Of a DNA stretch of 64,000 nucleotides, positions 7,854 to 18,320 are shown in pieces. This DNA comes from Tepidanaerobacter sp. GT38 (lineage in GTDB: Bacteria; Bacillota; Thermosediminibacteria; Thermosediminibacterales; Tepidanaerobacteraceae). Position numbers and translations under genes: made by a program. Below the pieces are notes generated by a model, which did no database searches, had not been told where the DNA came from, and saw only the letters and a list, made by a program, of their open reading frames with translations. How positions within the stretch are numbered: position 1 is the first letter of the stretch; the number at the start of each line of letters is the position of its first letter. The stretch spans positions 20,317 to 84,316 of the forward strand of contig NZ_JAFFJA010000013.1 in assembly GCF_021991635.1 (NCBI RefSeq), written 5' to 3'.

Positions 7854-10800
7854 GTGGGAAGAAAACCGAGTAAAAAACAAGAGCAAAAAGTCGAAAAAAG
7901 TAAAAATATTTCCCGGGCAATACGCGAAAAAGACAGAGGCTTTCTATACTATATAGTATACATAGGTCTTATTATACTTCTCCTATATCCCCCCTATTTT
8001 AGGGGAATGTTTTTTGATAAAGAATTCTTGCCTACACATATATACAGCGGCATACTATTTCTCCTTTACATAATCTATAAAATAAAAGTGTTAAAAGAAT
8101 ACCGTGTCTTCAGTTCCCCCATGGACTATGCTGCTATTGCCCTGGTGGGAGCTTATTTCCTATCTATATTTGTTGCAGTAAACATCCGCTCTGCTATCGG
8201 AGAGTTTTTAAAGTACATCAACTACTTTATTGCTTTTTACCTGGTTTCGGACTTTCCCCGAACTAAAGATGATATAAAGGCGATTTTGTGGGCAATGGTC
8301 ATATCCGCCTTTGGCGTAGCCTTTATTGGCATCGGAGCTGCTGCCGGCACCTTTACATATAACGGTGCTATTGTAGGAAATAGAATTAGCTCCACACTAC
8401 AATACCCTAATACCCTGGCGGCATATCTTACCGCTGCATTTATGCTATCAACTTCTCTTTGGGTAACTGAAGAAAGCCGCGCACAAAAAGCTATACTTGC
8501 ATTTATAAACTATACACTGTTCTTGTGTTTCCTTTTTACATTGTCTAGAGGTGCTTGGCTGCTCTTTCCGGCTTTTTATCTGATATTAGTTGTTGGTATG
8601 CCTAATCAGTACCGCTTGAAAGCTTTGGGCTATTCTTTTCAAAGCTTCATTGCAGCAGTGCTAGCCTCGCCAGGCTTTGGTATGGCCATTTCTGCTGATG
8701 AAAAAACAAAAGTGTGGCTTTGGTATATAGCTGGAGCTATATTGTCCATAGCCTTGTTTTATATAACAGAGAAGATAAGCGAACGTTTTGCTTTGCGTAT
8801 AAAACCAAAAATAGTGCTATCTGTTTTCATCATTCTCATCATATTGGGAGGCATAGGGGCATATACTGCCCTTACCACTGAAGCACCTCTTACCATCTCC
8901 CATGAAGAAAATGAGGAAGAGAGCTGGAAGACATCGTGGTACCCCATACAAGATGTAAAACCTGATACAGAGTACACTCTAAAAGTCATAGTATCTTCAA
9001 AACCTGGTGAGAAAGAAGAACAGTGGGGTGCCGGTGTACTGATAAACAGCTACGATGAGGCAGGCAATAGTGTAAGAATTGTTAATGAATATATAGTGGA
9101 AGAAATCAATGAGGAAGTAAGGGAAATCACTTTTACCACAAGACCGGATACTGTAAGATTAAACATCGGCTTTACAAACCGCTTTCCTAATACAGAGGCA
9201 ACTTTTTACGCTGCAGAACTTTACGAAACCGATGATATATCCTCTGCCCAGCGCATAACCCTTGCCTATAAATACATTCCTGAAGCAGTAAGTAGAAGGC
9301 TTAGGAGCATAAGTGTTGAAAGCTCAAGTGTAGCCAGTAGATTTATTTTTTATCGGGATGCATTAAAAATTATCAAAGACTATCCCATTCTTGGCACAGG
9401 TGGCGGAGGATGGGAGGCTATTTACCGCGCATATCAATCGTATGAATATTACACCACAGAAGTTCACAACTTCTTCCTTGAGCTTTGGGTAGAGACAGGG
9501 ACAGTAGGCCTTCTTGCACTGGCAGCTTTTTACATAACAGCCCTTATGACAGTATACAAGGCCATGGTATCTGATATTGACATTACCGCAAAAGTCCTCA
9601 CATGGGGTGCTCTGTCAGCTTTAGTTGCCCTTTTAGGCCACAGCGGCATGGACTTTAACCTTTCCTTAGGAGCTGTAGCCCTTTACCTGTGGCAGCTATT
9701 TGGTGTAGTTAAGTTTTCAGGAACTACAATAAAAGTAGAACAAAAACCAACCAAGACAGCCTGGCCCGCCATAGCTTTAGTCGGGGTATCCTGTGCCTTT
9801 GTGATTTTTTCCTTCCTGCTGTACCAGGGATACACCTACGGCCAGCAGGCTGTAAGGAGCATAGAGGAGCAGGATATTATAAAAGCCAGGGAATACTTTG
9901 AAAAAGCGGCAAAATATGATCCGTATACAGCATCTTTTAAGGCCGATCTGGCACAGCTTGATTATTTTATAGCATTACAGACAGAAAATGATGACCTTCT
10001 TCAAAAATCTGAAGATATGCGAGCGGAAGCCGTAAACCTGGAACCTTATAATGCCAGGCTCAAGACTCAACTTGCAGCTTACTATCTAGAACATGGTGAG
10101 CTAGACGAAGGAATTTCTTTGCTAGAAGAGATAACCGAAATAAATCCATTTAATATAGAAAACTGGCACAACCTGGCCGATGCCTATTACAAAACAGCAG
10201 TGGTTTACATAAGGCAGGAACAAAAAGATAAAGCTATAGAGCTATTAAATAAATCCCAAGAAATATTTGATAAGATCTCCCAATACAACAGCAAAGTTCC
10301 AAAGAGTGCAAGAAACAAACTTGAACTTCCAAATGAGTTGATGCTCTATGTCTACAAATCAAAGCTCTTAGCTGAGAATATAGACGATGACACATATTAT
10401 AGGAAACTAGACAAACTCATCTTCGCCTCTGACTTTACTGTAGATACTGACAACGATAGTGTACCGGATTTGTGGTATATATACAACTCTCAAAAAGGTT
10501 TAATGGAAACTAGCATACGAAATAAAGCTGTAGAAATTACAAATAATGGTGAAGAACCGTCGTATTTGATTACCAAAAAAGATATAATATTAGAACCTAC
10601 TACTGAGTATAGAGTAAACTTGCTTATCGGTTGTGAAAATACTACCAATGTTCCGGTGATAAACATCTTTAGCCGCAAGGGTCAAATCGTGCAGCATCAG
10701 ATAAAGCAGATGGACCTAAACACCGAAATAACGAATATAACTTCAACATTTGTAACTACAAAAGACATAGAAGATGGAAAACAATGGATTAGAATAGATA

Positions 10801-10886
10801 TACCTAAGGAGACCAAAGACACTATTTTTATAGAAAGTATGGAGATTTGGCTTGAGCAAATTAAACCTCTTGGAGGTTCAGATTAA
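7854..10886 (+). CDS. O-antigen ligase/polymerase-like membrane protein with TPR-rich C-terminal half
   Basis: Start placed at GTG 7854, 7 bases after GAGGTG; the TTG at 7839 precedes that site. About 1,010 residues. There are roughly a dozen membrane helices, with a Wzy/WaaL core ending near GTGGGGWEAIYRAYQSYEYY and VHNFFLELWVETG. A soluble insert of about 130 residues sits between helices. A TPR-like region (about 670-870) follows, then a C-terminal beta domain introduced by DTDNDSVPDLWY, a calcium-binding thrombospondin-3-like motif. It probably ligates or polymerises glycan at the outer membrane face. Its stop shares a base with the next start. Confidence 0.82.
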   Translation: MGRKPSKKQEQKVEKSKNISRAIREKDRGFLYYIVYIGLIILLLYPPYFRGMFFDKEFLPTHIYSGILFLLYIIYKIKVLKEYRVFSSPMDYAAIALVGAYFLSIFVAVNIRSAIGEFLKYINYFIAFYLVSDFPRTKDDIKAILWAMVISAFGVAFIGIGAAAGTFTYNGAIVGNRISSTLQYPNTLAAYLTAAFMLSTSLWVTEESRAQKAILAFINYTLFLCFLFTLSRGAWLLFPAFYLILVVGMPNQYRLKALGYSFQSFIAAVLASPGFGMAISADEKTKVWLWYIAGAILSIALFYITEKISERFALRIKPKIVLSVFIILIILGGIGAYTALTTEAPLTISHEENEEESWKTSWYPIQDVKPDTEYTLKVIVSSKPGEKEEQWGAGVLINSYDEAGNSVRIVNEYIVEEINEEVREITFTTRPDTVRLNIGFTNRFPNTEATFYAAELYETDDISSAQRITLAYKYIPEAVSRRLRSISVESSSVASRFIFYRDALKIIKDYPILGTGGGGWEAIYRAYQSYEYYTTEVHNFFLELWVETGTVGLLALAAFYITALMTVYKAMVSDIDITAKVLTWGALSALVALLGHSGMDFNLSLGAVALYLWQLFGVVKFSGTTIKVEQKPTKTAWPAIALVGVSCAFVIFSFLLYQGYTYGQQAVRSIEEQDIIKAREYFEKAAKYDPYTASFKADLAQLDYFIALQTENDDLLQKSEDMRAEAVNLEPYNARLKTQLAAYYLEHGELDEGISLLEEITEINPFNIENWHNLADAYYKTAVVYIRQEQKDKAIELLNKSQEIFDKISQYNSKVPKSARNKLELPNELMLYVYKSKLLAENIDDDTYYRKLDKLIFASDFTVDTDNDSVPDLWYIYNSQKGLMETSIRNKAVEITNNGEEPSYLITKKDIILEPTTEYRVNLLIGCENTTNVPVINIFSRKGQIVQHQIKQMDLNTEITNITSTFVTTKDIEDGKQWIRIDIPKETKDTIFIESMEIWLEQIKPLGGSD

Positions 10887-11511
10887 TGTACAAAAAGTAT
10901 ATAAAGAGAATTCTGGATTTTCTATTTGCGATTGTTTTGTTAATAATATTATCACCTATTATGCTAATAGCGGCATTGGCAATAAAAATAGAAGACCCAA
11001 AAGGCCCGGTATTGTTTAAACAAAAGAGACCAGGTAAAGATGCAAAAATCTTTGAAGTTTTTAAGTTCAGAACCATGATTGTTGACACAGAGCGTGATGG
11101 TAGAAAGCTTTCGGATATTGAAAGAATTACTAAAGTTGGTCGTTTTTAAGAAAAACCAGTATAGATGAGCTTCCACAACTTTTTAATATTATTCGTGGTG
11201 AAATGAGTTTCATAGGGCCCAGGCCACTATTAGTAGAGTATCTAAAATTCTATTCGCCTGAACAAATGAGAAGACACGAGGTTAGACCGGGAATATCTGG
11301 ATGGGCCCAAGTCAACGGTAGAAATGCTATAAGCTGGGAAGAAAAATTCCAATATGATATTTGGTATGTAGATAACCAGTCTTTTTTCCTGGATTTAAAG
11401 ATTTTCTTACTTACGATTTATAGCGTCTTAAATAAAAAAGGCATAAATAATTCTACAAATGATACTATGCCTTTTTTTACTGGCAGTTCAGGAAAAACTA
11501 TTCAGTTTTAA
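10886..11511 (+). pseudogene. Bacterial sugar transferase (PglC/WbaP-type initiating transferase), frameshifted
   Basis: The first 87 residues (membrane anchor, then GPVLFKQKRPGKDAKIFEVFKFRTM) end at TAA 11147-11149. The second part, RKTSIDELPQLFNIIRGEMSFIGPRPLL through ISGWAQVNGRN, continues in another frame. One extra T in the T5 run at 11143-11147 would restore a normal protein of about 208 residues. The family transfers a sugar-1-phosphate onto undecaprenyl phosphate, the first step of glycan assembly. The break could be a true mutation, a sequencing error, or slippage on the T run. The surrounding genes are intact, which favours error or rescue. Confidence 0.87.
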
Positions 11512-11520
11512 GGTGAAACA

Positions 11521-12165
11521 ATGTCTAGATTAATGATTCTAGGTGCTGGTGGGCACGGAAAAGTAGTTGCTGAAATTGCTAAGCTCATGGAGAAGTGGGA
11601 TGAAATAGTATTTCTTGACGATAATGAAAAACTAAGGGAAGTTAATGGAATTAAGGTTATTGGTCAATTTAATGATTATCGTATTTATAAAGATAGATAT
11701 AATTATGCCTTTGTTGCTATTGGTGATAATGAACTTAGACTAAAACTAATAGAAAATCTAAAGAAAGAAGGACTCCTTATTCCAGCTTTAATACACCCAT
11801 TTACTTCAATTAGTGATAACTGCCAAATACATGAAGGCACAGCGGTTATGGCAGGAGCTGTTATAAATACAAACGTGATTATAGGTAGGGGTTGTATCAT
11901 TAATACCTCTAGTAGCATAGATCACGATGGTGTATTAGAAGACGGAGTCCATATCTCACCTGGTGTTCATTTGGGAGGAACTGTGAAAATCGGAAAACAC
12001 ACTTGGGTTTGCTTAGGTTCTAATATCATCAATAACGTAATAATCGGCAGCAATGTAATTGTTGCTGCTGGAGCAGTAGTTACTGAGAATGTACCTGATA
12101 ATGTTATGGTGGCAGGTATACCGGCGAAAATAAAAAAGCGTCTTGGAGTGATTGATAGTGACTAA
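11521..12165 (+). CDS. PglD/NeuD-type sugar O/N-acetyltransferase
   Basis: 214 residues. The N-terminal Rossmann-like part starts MILGAGGHGKVVAEIAKL, the NeuD/PglD signature. The C-terminal half is a left-handed beta-helix of hexapeptide repeats (for example GTAVMAGAVINTNVIIGRG). The segment SSIDHDGVLEDGVHISPGVH contains the catalytic His region. It lies between the PglC-like transferase and the PglE-like aminotransferase. In this context it most likely N-acetylates UDP-4-amino-4,6-dideoxy-GlcNAc. Confidence 0.85.
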   Translation: MSRLMILGAGGHGKVVAEIAKLMEKWDEIVFLDDNEKLREVNGIKVIGQFNDYRIYKDRYNYAFVAIGDNELRLKLIENLKKEGLLIPALIHPFTSISDNCQIHEGTAVMAGAVINTNVIIGRGCIINTSSSIDHDGVLEDGVHISPGVHLGGTVKIGKHTWVCLGSNIINNVIIGSNVIVAAGAVVTENVPDNVMVAGIPAKIKKRLGVIDSD

Positions 12166-13336
12166 CAAAGCAATACCCCTTTCAGTCCCTAACCTTTCCT
12201 TAGACATTCTTGAGCATATCAGGGAAACCATAGAGACAGGCTGGGTGTCAACTGGTGGAAGATTTATAACAGAATTTGAAAACAAAGTAGCCAAATATGT
12301 AGGTGCAGAAAGAGCTGTATCCTGCCAAAGTGGCACAGCAGGCCTTCATCTTGCATTAAGGGTGCTTGATATTAAGCCGGGAGATGAGGTTATAGTTCCC
12401 ACGGTTACATTTATAGCAGCAGTAAACCCAGTTAAATACGTGGGAGCAGAACCTGTATTTATGGACTGTGATGATACCTTAAATATGGATATGGATAAAC
12501 TCGAAGAATTTCTTGAATATGAATGTGATTTTATAGACGGAAAAGTAATCAACAAAAAGACTAAAAGACAAATATCAGCAATAGTTGTAGTCCATGTATT
12601 TGGCAACCCGGCTGATATGGAAAAACTGATGGATATAAAAGAAAAGTACAACTTGAAAGTGATAGAAGACTCAACTGAAGCCTTAGGATCTTACTACTTA
12701 GAAGGAAAGTATAAAGGCAAATACTGTGGGACCATAGGGGATATTGGAGTGTATTCTTTTAATGCCAATAAGATAATTACAACTGGTGGCGGAGGAATGT
12801 TAGTATCTAACAACCAAGAACTACTTGATAAGGCAGCTTTTTTAGGAGTGCAAGCAAAAACAGATCCACTATATTTTATACATGATGAAATAGGATATAA
12901 CTACCGCATGACCAATATACAAGCTGCTTTTGGAGTAGACCAAATTGACAGACTTGAGAGTTTTATAGAAACAAAGATTAAAAATTACAACCTATACAAA
13001 GAAGCCTTAAAGGATATAGACGGTCTGACGCTATTGCCTTTTAGGTCTGATACCAGAGCAAATCACTGGTTTTATTCAGTAATTGTAGATAAGGACAAAT
13101 ATGGAATGGATAGAGATGAACTTCTAAGAAAGTTAAATGATGAAAACATCCAAACAAGACCATTGTGGGGATTAATACATAAGCAAAAACCATATTTAGA
13201 CAATCAAAGATATAGAATTAAAAAGGCAAGTTTCTATGAGAAGAACTTGATAAATATACCTTGCAGTAGTAATTTAAGTGAGGAAGAAGTAAAAATTGTT
13301 GTGGAAAAGCTGAAATTATTAAAAACAAAAGAGTGA
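12158..13336 (+). CDS. LegC/PglE-type UDP-sugar aminotransferase (DegT/DnrJ/EryC1/StrS family)
   Basis: About 392 residues, PLP-dependent. GTG 12158 fits the ribosome site GGAG at 12145 better than TTG 12152. The motifs are GWVSTGGRFITEFE, CQSGTAGLHLALR, VHVFGNPADM, EDSTEALGSYY, and SFNANKIITTGGGGM, where Lys is the PLP lysine. It overlaps the pglD-like gene and the next glycosyltransferase, so it is tightly coupled. It would aminate the 4-keto sugar made by the PglF-like dehydratase at the end of the locus. No legionaminic acid synthase is nearby, so a bacillosamine-type sugar is more likely than Leg. Confidence 0.87.
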   Translation: MTNKAIPLSVPNLSLDILEHIRETIETGWVSTGGRFITEFENKVAKYVGAERAVSCQSGTAGLHLALRVLDIKPGDEVIVPTVTFIAAVNPVKYVGAEPVFMDCDDTLNMDMDKLEEFLEYECDFIDGKVINKKTKRQISAIVVVHVFGNPADMEKLMDIKEKYNLKVIEDSTEALGSYYLEGKYKGKYCGTIGDIGVYSFNANKIITTGGGGMLVSNNQELLDKAAFLGVQAKTDPLYFIHDEIGYNYRMTNIQAAFGVDQIDRLESFIETKIKNYNLYKEALKDIDGLTLLPFRSDTRANHWFYSVIVDKDKYGMDRDELLRKLNDENIQTRPLWGLIHKQKPYLDNQRYRIKKASFYEKNLINIPCSSNLSEEEVKIVVEKLKLLKTKE

Positions 13337-14457
13337 TTTCATTGAAGAAAAAAGTATTGATATTAGCCAACAATGCAGTTGGTTTATATAATTTTAGGTT
13401 TGAATTAATTTGTGAACTCATAAAGCAAGGTTTAGAAGTGTATTTTGCAGTTCCTGAACCTAAAGAACACAAAATGGTAAAATTAATTGTAGATGCCGGA
13501 GCTAAATATATCCATACTCATATTAATAGAAGGGGTTTAAATCCTTTCGAAGATATAAAACTTATAATTCGATATGTAAAAATTGTTAAAACTGTAAGTC
13601 CGGATATAATTTTGACATACACGATCAAACCTAATATTTACGGAAGCTATGTGGCGAGCAAACTTGGCAAGCCGACCATTATGAATGTAACTGGCATTGG
13701 TTCTTCGCTTACAAGTGGTAGTTTAAAAATTTTAGTTGAAAGAATGTATAAATATGCCTGTAGTAAAGCAACACTCATCTTTTTCCAAAACAAACATAAC
13801 CTAGACTTTTTTATTAAAAATAACATAGTTAGCAGTGAAAAAACAGTTTTAATACCTGGTTCAGGGGTTAACATTGAGAAGTATAAACCTGTAGAATGGG
13901 ATAAAAAGGATAATAATATTAGATTTTTATTCGTTGGTCGGATAATGAAAGAAAAAGGAATAGAGGAATATTTAAAAGTAGCAGAAAAGATAACAAGCAG
14001 ATATGATCATATAGAATTTCAGATATTAGGACCATTTGAAGAGGAGAAGTATAAAAACCTAATACTATACAACAAAAACAAAAAAATTAATTATCTCGGC
14101 AAATCTGATGATGTCAGAAACGAAATAAAAGAAGTTGACTGTATAGTTCATCCTTCATACCATGAAGGCATGTCAAATGTATTATTAGAAGGTGCTGCAA
14201 TGGGTAAACCTCTTATAGCATCAAACATACCGGGTTGTAAAGAAATTGTAGAAGATGGTTATAATGGATATTTATTTAAAGTGAAATCGGTCGAGTCTTT
14301 AGAAGAAAAGTTGGTTCAATTTATAAACTTGGATGACAGCACTAGAAAGCTTATGGGAGAAAATTCTAGAAATAAAGTGGTAAAAGAATTTGACAGAAAA
14401 ATGGTTGTTGATGAATATATGAGAGCAATAAACGCTGTCATAAAAGAAGGTTGTTAA
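13333..14457 (+). CDS. Glycosyltransferase family 4 (PglA-like)
   Basis: 374 residues, GT-B fold. The N terminus is KKVLILANNAVGLYNFRFEL and the acceptor half contains NVTGIGSSLTSG. The C-terminal nucleotide-sugar domain has FLFVGRIMKEKGIEEYL and HPSYHEGMSNVLLEGAAMGKP, the EX7E signature of GT4. It starts GTGA across the aminotransferase stop. The N-terminal pattern resembles PglA-type enzymes that add the second sugar to undecaprenyl-linked bacillosamine. That specificity is inference. Confidence 0.85.
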   Translation: MISLKKKVLILANNAVGLYNFRFELICELIKQGLEVYFAVPEPKEHKMVKLIVDAGAKYIHTHINRRGLNPFEDIKLIIRYVKIVKTVSPDIILTYTIKPNIYGSYVASKLGKPTIMNVTGIGSSLTSGSLKILVERMYKYACSKATLIFFQNKHNLDFFIKNNIVSSEKTVLIPGSGVNIEKYKPVEWDKKDNNIRFLFVGRIMKEKGIEEYLKVAEKITSRYDHIEFQILGPFEEEKYKNLILYNKNKKINYLGKSDDVRNEIKEVDCIVHPSYHEGMSNVLLEGAAMGKPLIASNIPGCKEIVEDGYNGYLFKVKSVESLEEKLVQFINLDDSTRKLMGENSRNKVVKEFDRKMVVDEYMRAINAVIKEGC

Positions 14458-14458
14458 G

Positions 14459-15835
14459 ATGAACTTATATGAATTAATAAAAAACAGAAAAGAAAAAATC
14501 TCTGTAACAGGCCTAGGTTATGTAGGATTACCCCTTGCTATTTCTTTTGCTAAGGTTGCTGAGGTAGTTGGTTATGACACATCAAAAGAAAAAGTTAAGC
14601 AGTATCTAAAGGGAATAGATGTTACAAAAGAAGTTGGAGATATAGCTGTAAAGGAAACCACAGCATTTCTGACCTGGGAAGAAAAATATCTGCAAGATTG
14701 TAAGTTTCATATTGTAGCTGTACCAACACCAATAAATCCTGATAAAACACCTAATCTTAGACCACTTGTTGAAGCTAGTAAAACTGTAGGCAGAAATCTT
14801 ACTAAAGGCTCTATTGTTGTATATGAATCTACTGTTTACCCTGGAGTTACAGAAGAAATCTGCATGCCGATATTGGAAGAAGAATCAGGTTTAAAATGCG
14901 GTGTGGACTTTAAGGTAGGTTATTCTCCTGAACGAATCAATCCGGGAGATAAGGAACATAGATTAGAAACCATAGTAAAAGTTGTATCAGGCATGGATGA
15001 GGAGGCTTTGGAGATTATAGCTAAAGTGTATGAACTAGTAGTAAAAGCAGGAGTATACAAAGCCGAGAGTATAAAAGTTGCAGAAGCTGCAAAAGTTATT
15101 GAGAATTCCCAAAGAGATATAAATATTGCTTTTATGAATGAACTTTCTATAATTTTTAATAAGTTGGGTATAGATACAAAAGCAGTGTTAGAAGCCGCAG
15201 GAACTAAGTGGAACTTTCTAAAATTTACTCCGGGTCTTGTAGGTGGTCACTGTATTGGAGTAGATCCATATTATCTTACTTATAAAGCCGAACAAATGGG
15301 GTATCACTCACAAATCATCCTTGCAGGAAGAAAGATAAATGACGATATGGGGAAATATGTTGCCGAAAACGTTGTAAAAAACATGATAAAGGCAGACAAG
15401 CAAATCAAAGGTTCAACAGTAGCAATCTTTGGCGTTACATTTAAAGAAAATTGTCCCGATGTCAGAAATACTAAAGTTGTTGATGTAATTAAAGAACTTG
15501 AGGAATATGGTGTAATTGTAAAAGTTGTAGACCCAGTTGCGGATAAAGAAGACTTATGGAAAACCTATGGGATAAAACTATATGACATAGAAGAAATAAA
15601 TGATGTTGATGCAGTAGTCTTTGCTGTAGCACATGAGAAATTTCAATCAATGAAATTAGAGGATATCAAGAAAATGTATAACAATATATGGAACAATCAT
15701 CCAGAAGCAATAAAAGAAATTGCTGTGACAGCTGATGAACGAAAAAACGAAAACAAATATGTGTTGATTGATGTAAAGGGAATCTTTGATAGAAAAGAAG
15801 CGGAAAAGATGAACTTCCAATATTGGAGGCTTTAA
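14459..15835 (+). CDS. UDP-HexNAc 6-dehydrogenase (TviB/WbpA/WbpO type)
   Basis: 458 residues with the three-domain UDP-glucose/UDP-GlcNAc dehydrogenase layout: NAD-binding [17 protein letters not shown] at the N terminus, [12 protein letters not shown], the helical linker, and the catalytic cysteine in [19 protein letters not shown]. The C-terminal UDP-binding domain includes [18 protein letters not shown]. The pattern fits the Vi-antigen TviB/WbpO branch, which oxidises a UDP-N-acetylhexosamine to a uronic acid. The partner epimerase follows after one base. Confidence 0.88.
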   Translation: MNLYELIKNRKEKISVTGLGYVGLPLAISFAKVAEVVGYDTSKEKVKQYLKGIDVTKEVGDIAVKETTAFLTWEEKYLQDCKFHIVAVPTPINPDKTPNLRPLVEASKTVGRNLTKGSIVVYESTVYPGVTEEICMPILEEESGLKCGVDFKVGYSPERINPGDKEHRLETIVKVVSGMDEEALEIIAKVYELVVKAGVYKAESIKVAEAAKVIENSQRDINIAFMNELSIIFNKLGIDTKAVLEAAGTKWNFLKFTPGLVGGHCIGVDPYYLTYKAEQMGYHSQIILAGRKINDDMGKYVAENVVKNMIKADKQIKGSTVAIFGVTFKENCPDVRNTKVVDVIKELEEYGVIVKVVDPVADKEDLWKTYGIKLYDIEEINDVDAVVFAVAHEKFQSMKLEDIKKMYNNIWNNHPEAIKEIAVTADERKNENKYVLIDVKGIFDRKEAEKMNFQYWRL

Positions 15836-15836
15836 G

Positions 15837-16877
15837 GTGATGAGTGACTATAAAAAACTAGATACGAGCAAAGTATATCTTGTAACTGGAGCAGCAGGAT
15901 TTATTGGCTTTCACTTATCAAAAAGATTACTTAATGAAGGTTGCAAAGTTGTAGGCCTGGACAACCTAAATGAATACTATGATGTAAACTTAAAAAAAGC
16001 GAGGTTAAATATTTTAAAACAGGAAGAGAATTTCCAATTTGTATATGCAAATTTGGAAGATAAAGAGGCAATAGATAGCACTTTTAAAGATTACCGCATC
16101 GATATAGTAGTTAACCTAGCAGCGCAAGCAGGTGTAAGATATAGTCTCAAAGATCCTTATACTTATATAAATTCAAATATCTATGGATTTATGAACATAT
16201 TAGAAGCCTGTCGACATAATAATGTAGAACATTTAGTATATGCATCATCAAGCAGTGTCTATGGTTCGAACGAAAAAATGCCCTTTTCAACAAGTGATAA
16301 TGTAGACCATCCAGTAAGTTTATATGCAGCTACTAAGAAATCCAATGAACTAATGGCTCATGTATATAGCCACCTTTATAATATACCGACAACGGGCTTA
16401 AGGTTCTTTACAGTTTATGGTCCTTGGGGTAGGCCTGATATGGCACTGTTTATATTTACTAAAGCTATACTAAATAATGAACCTATAAAAGTTTTTAACT
16501 ACGGTAAAATGGAAAGAGATTTTACGTATATTGATGATATAATTGAAGGAGTAATACGGGTAATAAGCAACCCACCTAAACCAAATAAAAATTATGATAA
16601 ACTCAATCCGAATCCTAGTACAAGCTATGCTCCATATAAAATATACAACATTGGGAACAACAAACCAGTGCAGTTAATGGAGTTTATAGAGACATTAGAA
16701 AAACATCTAGGTAAGAAAGCCCAGAAAGAGTATCTACCACTACAAGCTGGTGATGTTCCTAAAACTTATGCAGATGTTGATGACTTGATAAGAGATGTGG
16801 GATTTAAGCCAGATACAAATATTGATGAAGGGATAGGAAAGTTTGTAGAGTGGTATAAAGAGTATTATGGGGTGTAA
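15837..16877 (+). CDS. NAD-dependent UDP-sugar epimerase (UDP-glucuronate 4-epimerase-like)
   Basis: 346 residues, extended SDR. The motifs are [45 protein letters not shown] and the catalytic YAATKK. GGAGG at 15825-15829 serves GTG 15837, or ATG three bases on. The family interconverts UDP-glucuronate and UDP-galacturonate, or their N-acetyl forms. Following the 6-dehydrogenase, it probably epimerises the uronic acid that the dehydrogenase makes. Confidence 0.87.
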   Translation: MMSDYKKLDTSKVYLVTGAAGFIGFHLSKRLLNEGCKVVGLDNLNEYYDVNLKKARLNILKQEENFQFVYANLEDKEAIDSTFKDYRIDIVVNLAAQAGVRYSLKDPYTYINSNIYGFMNILEACRHNNVEHLVYASSSSVYGSNEKMPFSTSDNVDHPVSLYAATKKSNELMAHVYSHLYNIPTTGLRFFTVYGPWGRPDMALFIFTKAILNNEPIKVFNYGKMERDFTYIDDIIEGVIRVISNPPKPNKNYDKLNPNPSTSYAPYKIYNIGNNKPVQLMEFIETLEKHLGKKAQKEYLPLQAGDVPKTYADVDDLIRDVGFKPDTNIDEGIGKFVEWYKEYYGV

Positions 16878-16886
16878 TTCAGATAC

Positions 16887-18002
16887 ATGAATAAAATGAA
16901 AATTTTACACGTTATAAACAATCTAGGTAGTGGTGGAGCAGAAAAGCTAATTCAAGAATTAGTTCCATTATTGAACCAACAAGAAGGAGTTCTTGTTGAT
17001 GTTCTTTTATTAAACGATAATAATAATGTGTTTGATAAAGAATTAAAAAATCATGGTATAAAAATTGATGTTGTACCCTTTAGGAATAGAAATCATCCAT
17101 TAAATATCAGTTATATTAGAAAGTATATAATTAAAGGAAATTATGATATTGTTCATGCACACCTATTTCCAACAATATATTGGGTGGCTATTGCATCTAA
17201 ACTCATATTAAAACACAAACCAAAATTTGTAATGACAGAGCATAGCACATATAACAAAAGGAGAAAAAAAAGTTACTTTAGATATATAGAGAAATTCATA
17301 TATTCTAGCTATGATAAGATAATATCTATTAGCCAACAAACACATAATAATCTCATATCATGGATTCAACCAAAAAATAAATTAGATAGGTTTATTATTA
17401 TTCAAAATGGGATTGTAGTAGAAAAATTCAAAAATGCTTTGCCATACAAAAAGTCAGATATTTGTAAAGAATTTACAGAAGACGTAAGATTAATCTGTAT
17501 GGCTGGTAGATTTTCAAAATCTAAAGATCAGCAAACTTTAATAAGGGCAATGCAATATCTACCAGAAAATGTACATTTATTGTTAGTGGGAGAAGGGCCT
17601 CTCAAAAAAGAGAATATAAAATTAACAAAACAAGTAAAAGTGGAAAATAGAGTTCATTTTCTGGGATTTAGAAATGATATGGAAAGGATACTTAAAACCG
17701 TTGATATTGTAGTATTATCTTCCAATTGGGAAGGTTTCGGATTAGCTGCAGTAGAGGGAATGGCAGCGGGAAAACCTGTGATTGCTAGTGATGTGGCTGG
17801 ATTACGAGAGAATGTAAAAGGGGCAGGAATTTTATTTCAAAAAGGCAATGACAAAGAACTTTCCGAGATAATAAAAAAACTGTTTGTTAACAAGAATAAA
17901 TATGAAACAGTTTCGCAGCTATGCTTAGAAAGGGCTAATGATTTTACAATTGAAAAGATGGTGAATGAATTAATGACATTATATAATAATATATTAAGAT
18001 AA
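16887..18002 (+). CDS. Glycosyltransferase family 4
   Basis: 371 residues, GT-B fold. The N terminus ILHVINNLGSGGAEKLIQEL is the donor-loop signature of GT4 enzymes. The C-terminal half has LICMAGRFSKSKDQQTLIRA and LSSNWEGFGLAAVEGMAAGKPVIA. Specificity is unknown. The gene is AT-richer than its neighbours, as are the next three, as is common in the variable centre of polysaccharide loci. A gap of about 320 bases follows. Confidence 0.85.
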   Translation: MNKMKILHVINNLGSGGAEKLIQELVPLLNQQEGVLVDVLLLNDNNNVFDKELKNHGIKIDVVPFRNRNHPLNISYIRKYIIKGNYDIVHAHLFPTIYWVAIASKLILKHKPKFVMTEHSTYNKRRKKSYFRYIEKFIYSSYDKIISISQQTHNNLISWIQPKNKLDRFIIIQNGIVVEKFKNALPYKKSDICKEFTEDVRLICMAGRFSKSKDQQTLIRAMQYLPENVHLLLVGEGPLKKENIKLTKQVKVENRVHFLGFRNDMERILKTVDIVVLSSNWEGFGLAAVEGMAAGKPVIASDVAGLRENVKGAGILFQKGNDKELSEIIKKLFVNKNKYETVSQLCLERANDFTIEKMVNELMTLYNNILR

Positions 18003-18320
18003 TATGAAATAAGTTGTTTCATTTAAAAAAATCATGACAAACAAAGGTAAAGCAAAAGTTGTTAATTTCTAATTTAGAAAGAAAAAAGTAACTGTTATAT
18101 GCCAGAACAAATACAAAAAAATTCTCTATAAATGATTGATATAAAAACTAATGTATTCTATAAAGTTTTAATCCAATTACTATTCAAGGTTTTATTTTGT
18201 ATAAGACTCTTCTTTATTAAAGCTTCTTACAAAACGTAGTAAGACTAAGTTTATGATGAACTTGTTTTGAAAGTAACTACCGAATTATAAGAAAATGTAA
18301 AACTTCTAGGGAGCAGCATA
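18003..18320 (+). other. AT-rich gap inside the glycan locus
   Basis: This 318-base stretch separates the GT4 gene from the Wzy-like gene. I see no ORF with family resemblance, no strong terminator and no confident promoter. It is very AT-rich. It may hold a secondary promoter or be the scar of a lost gene. Confidence 0.5.

Noticed and set aside
12152..13336. Legionaminic or sialic acid pathway based on LegC/NeuD-type genes
   Set aside because: No LegI/NeuB synthase, LegG/NeuC hydrolase or CMP-sugar synthetase occurs in the locus; PglC- and PglF-like genes favour a bacillosamine-type sugar.
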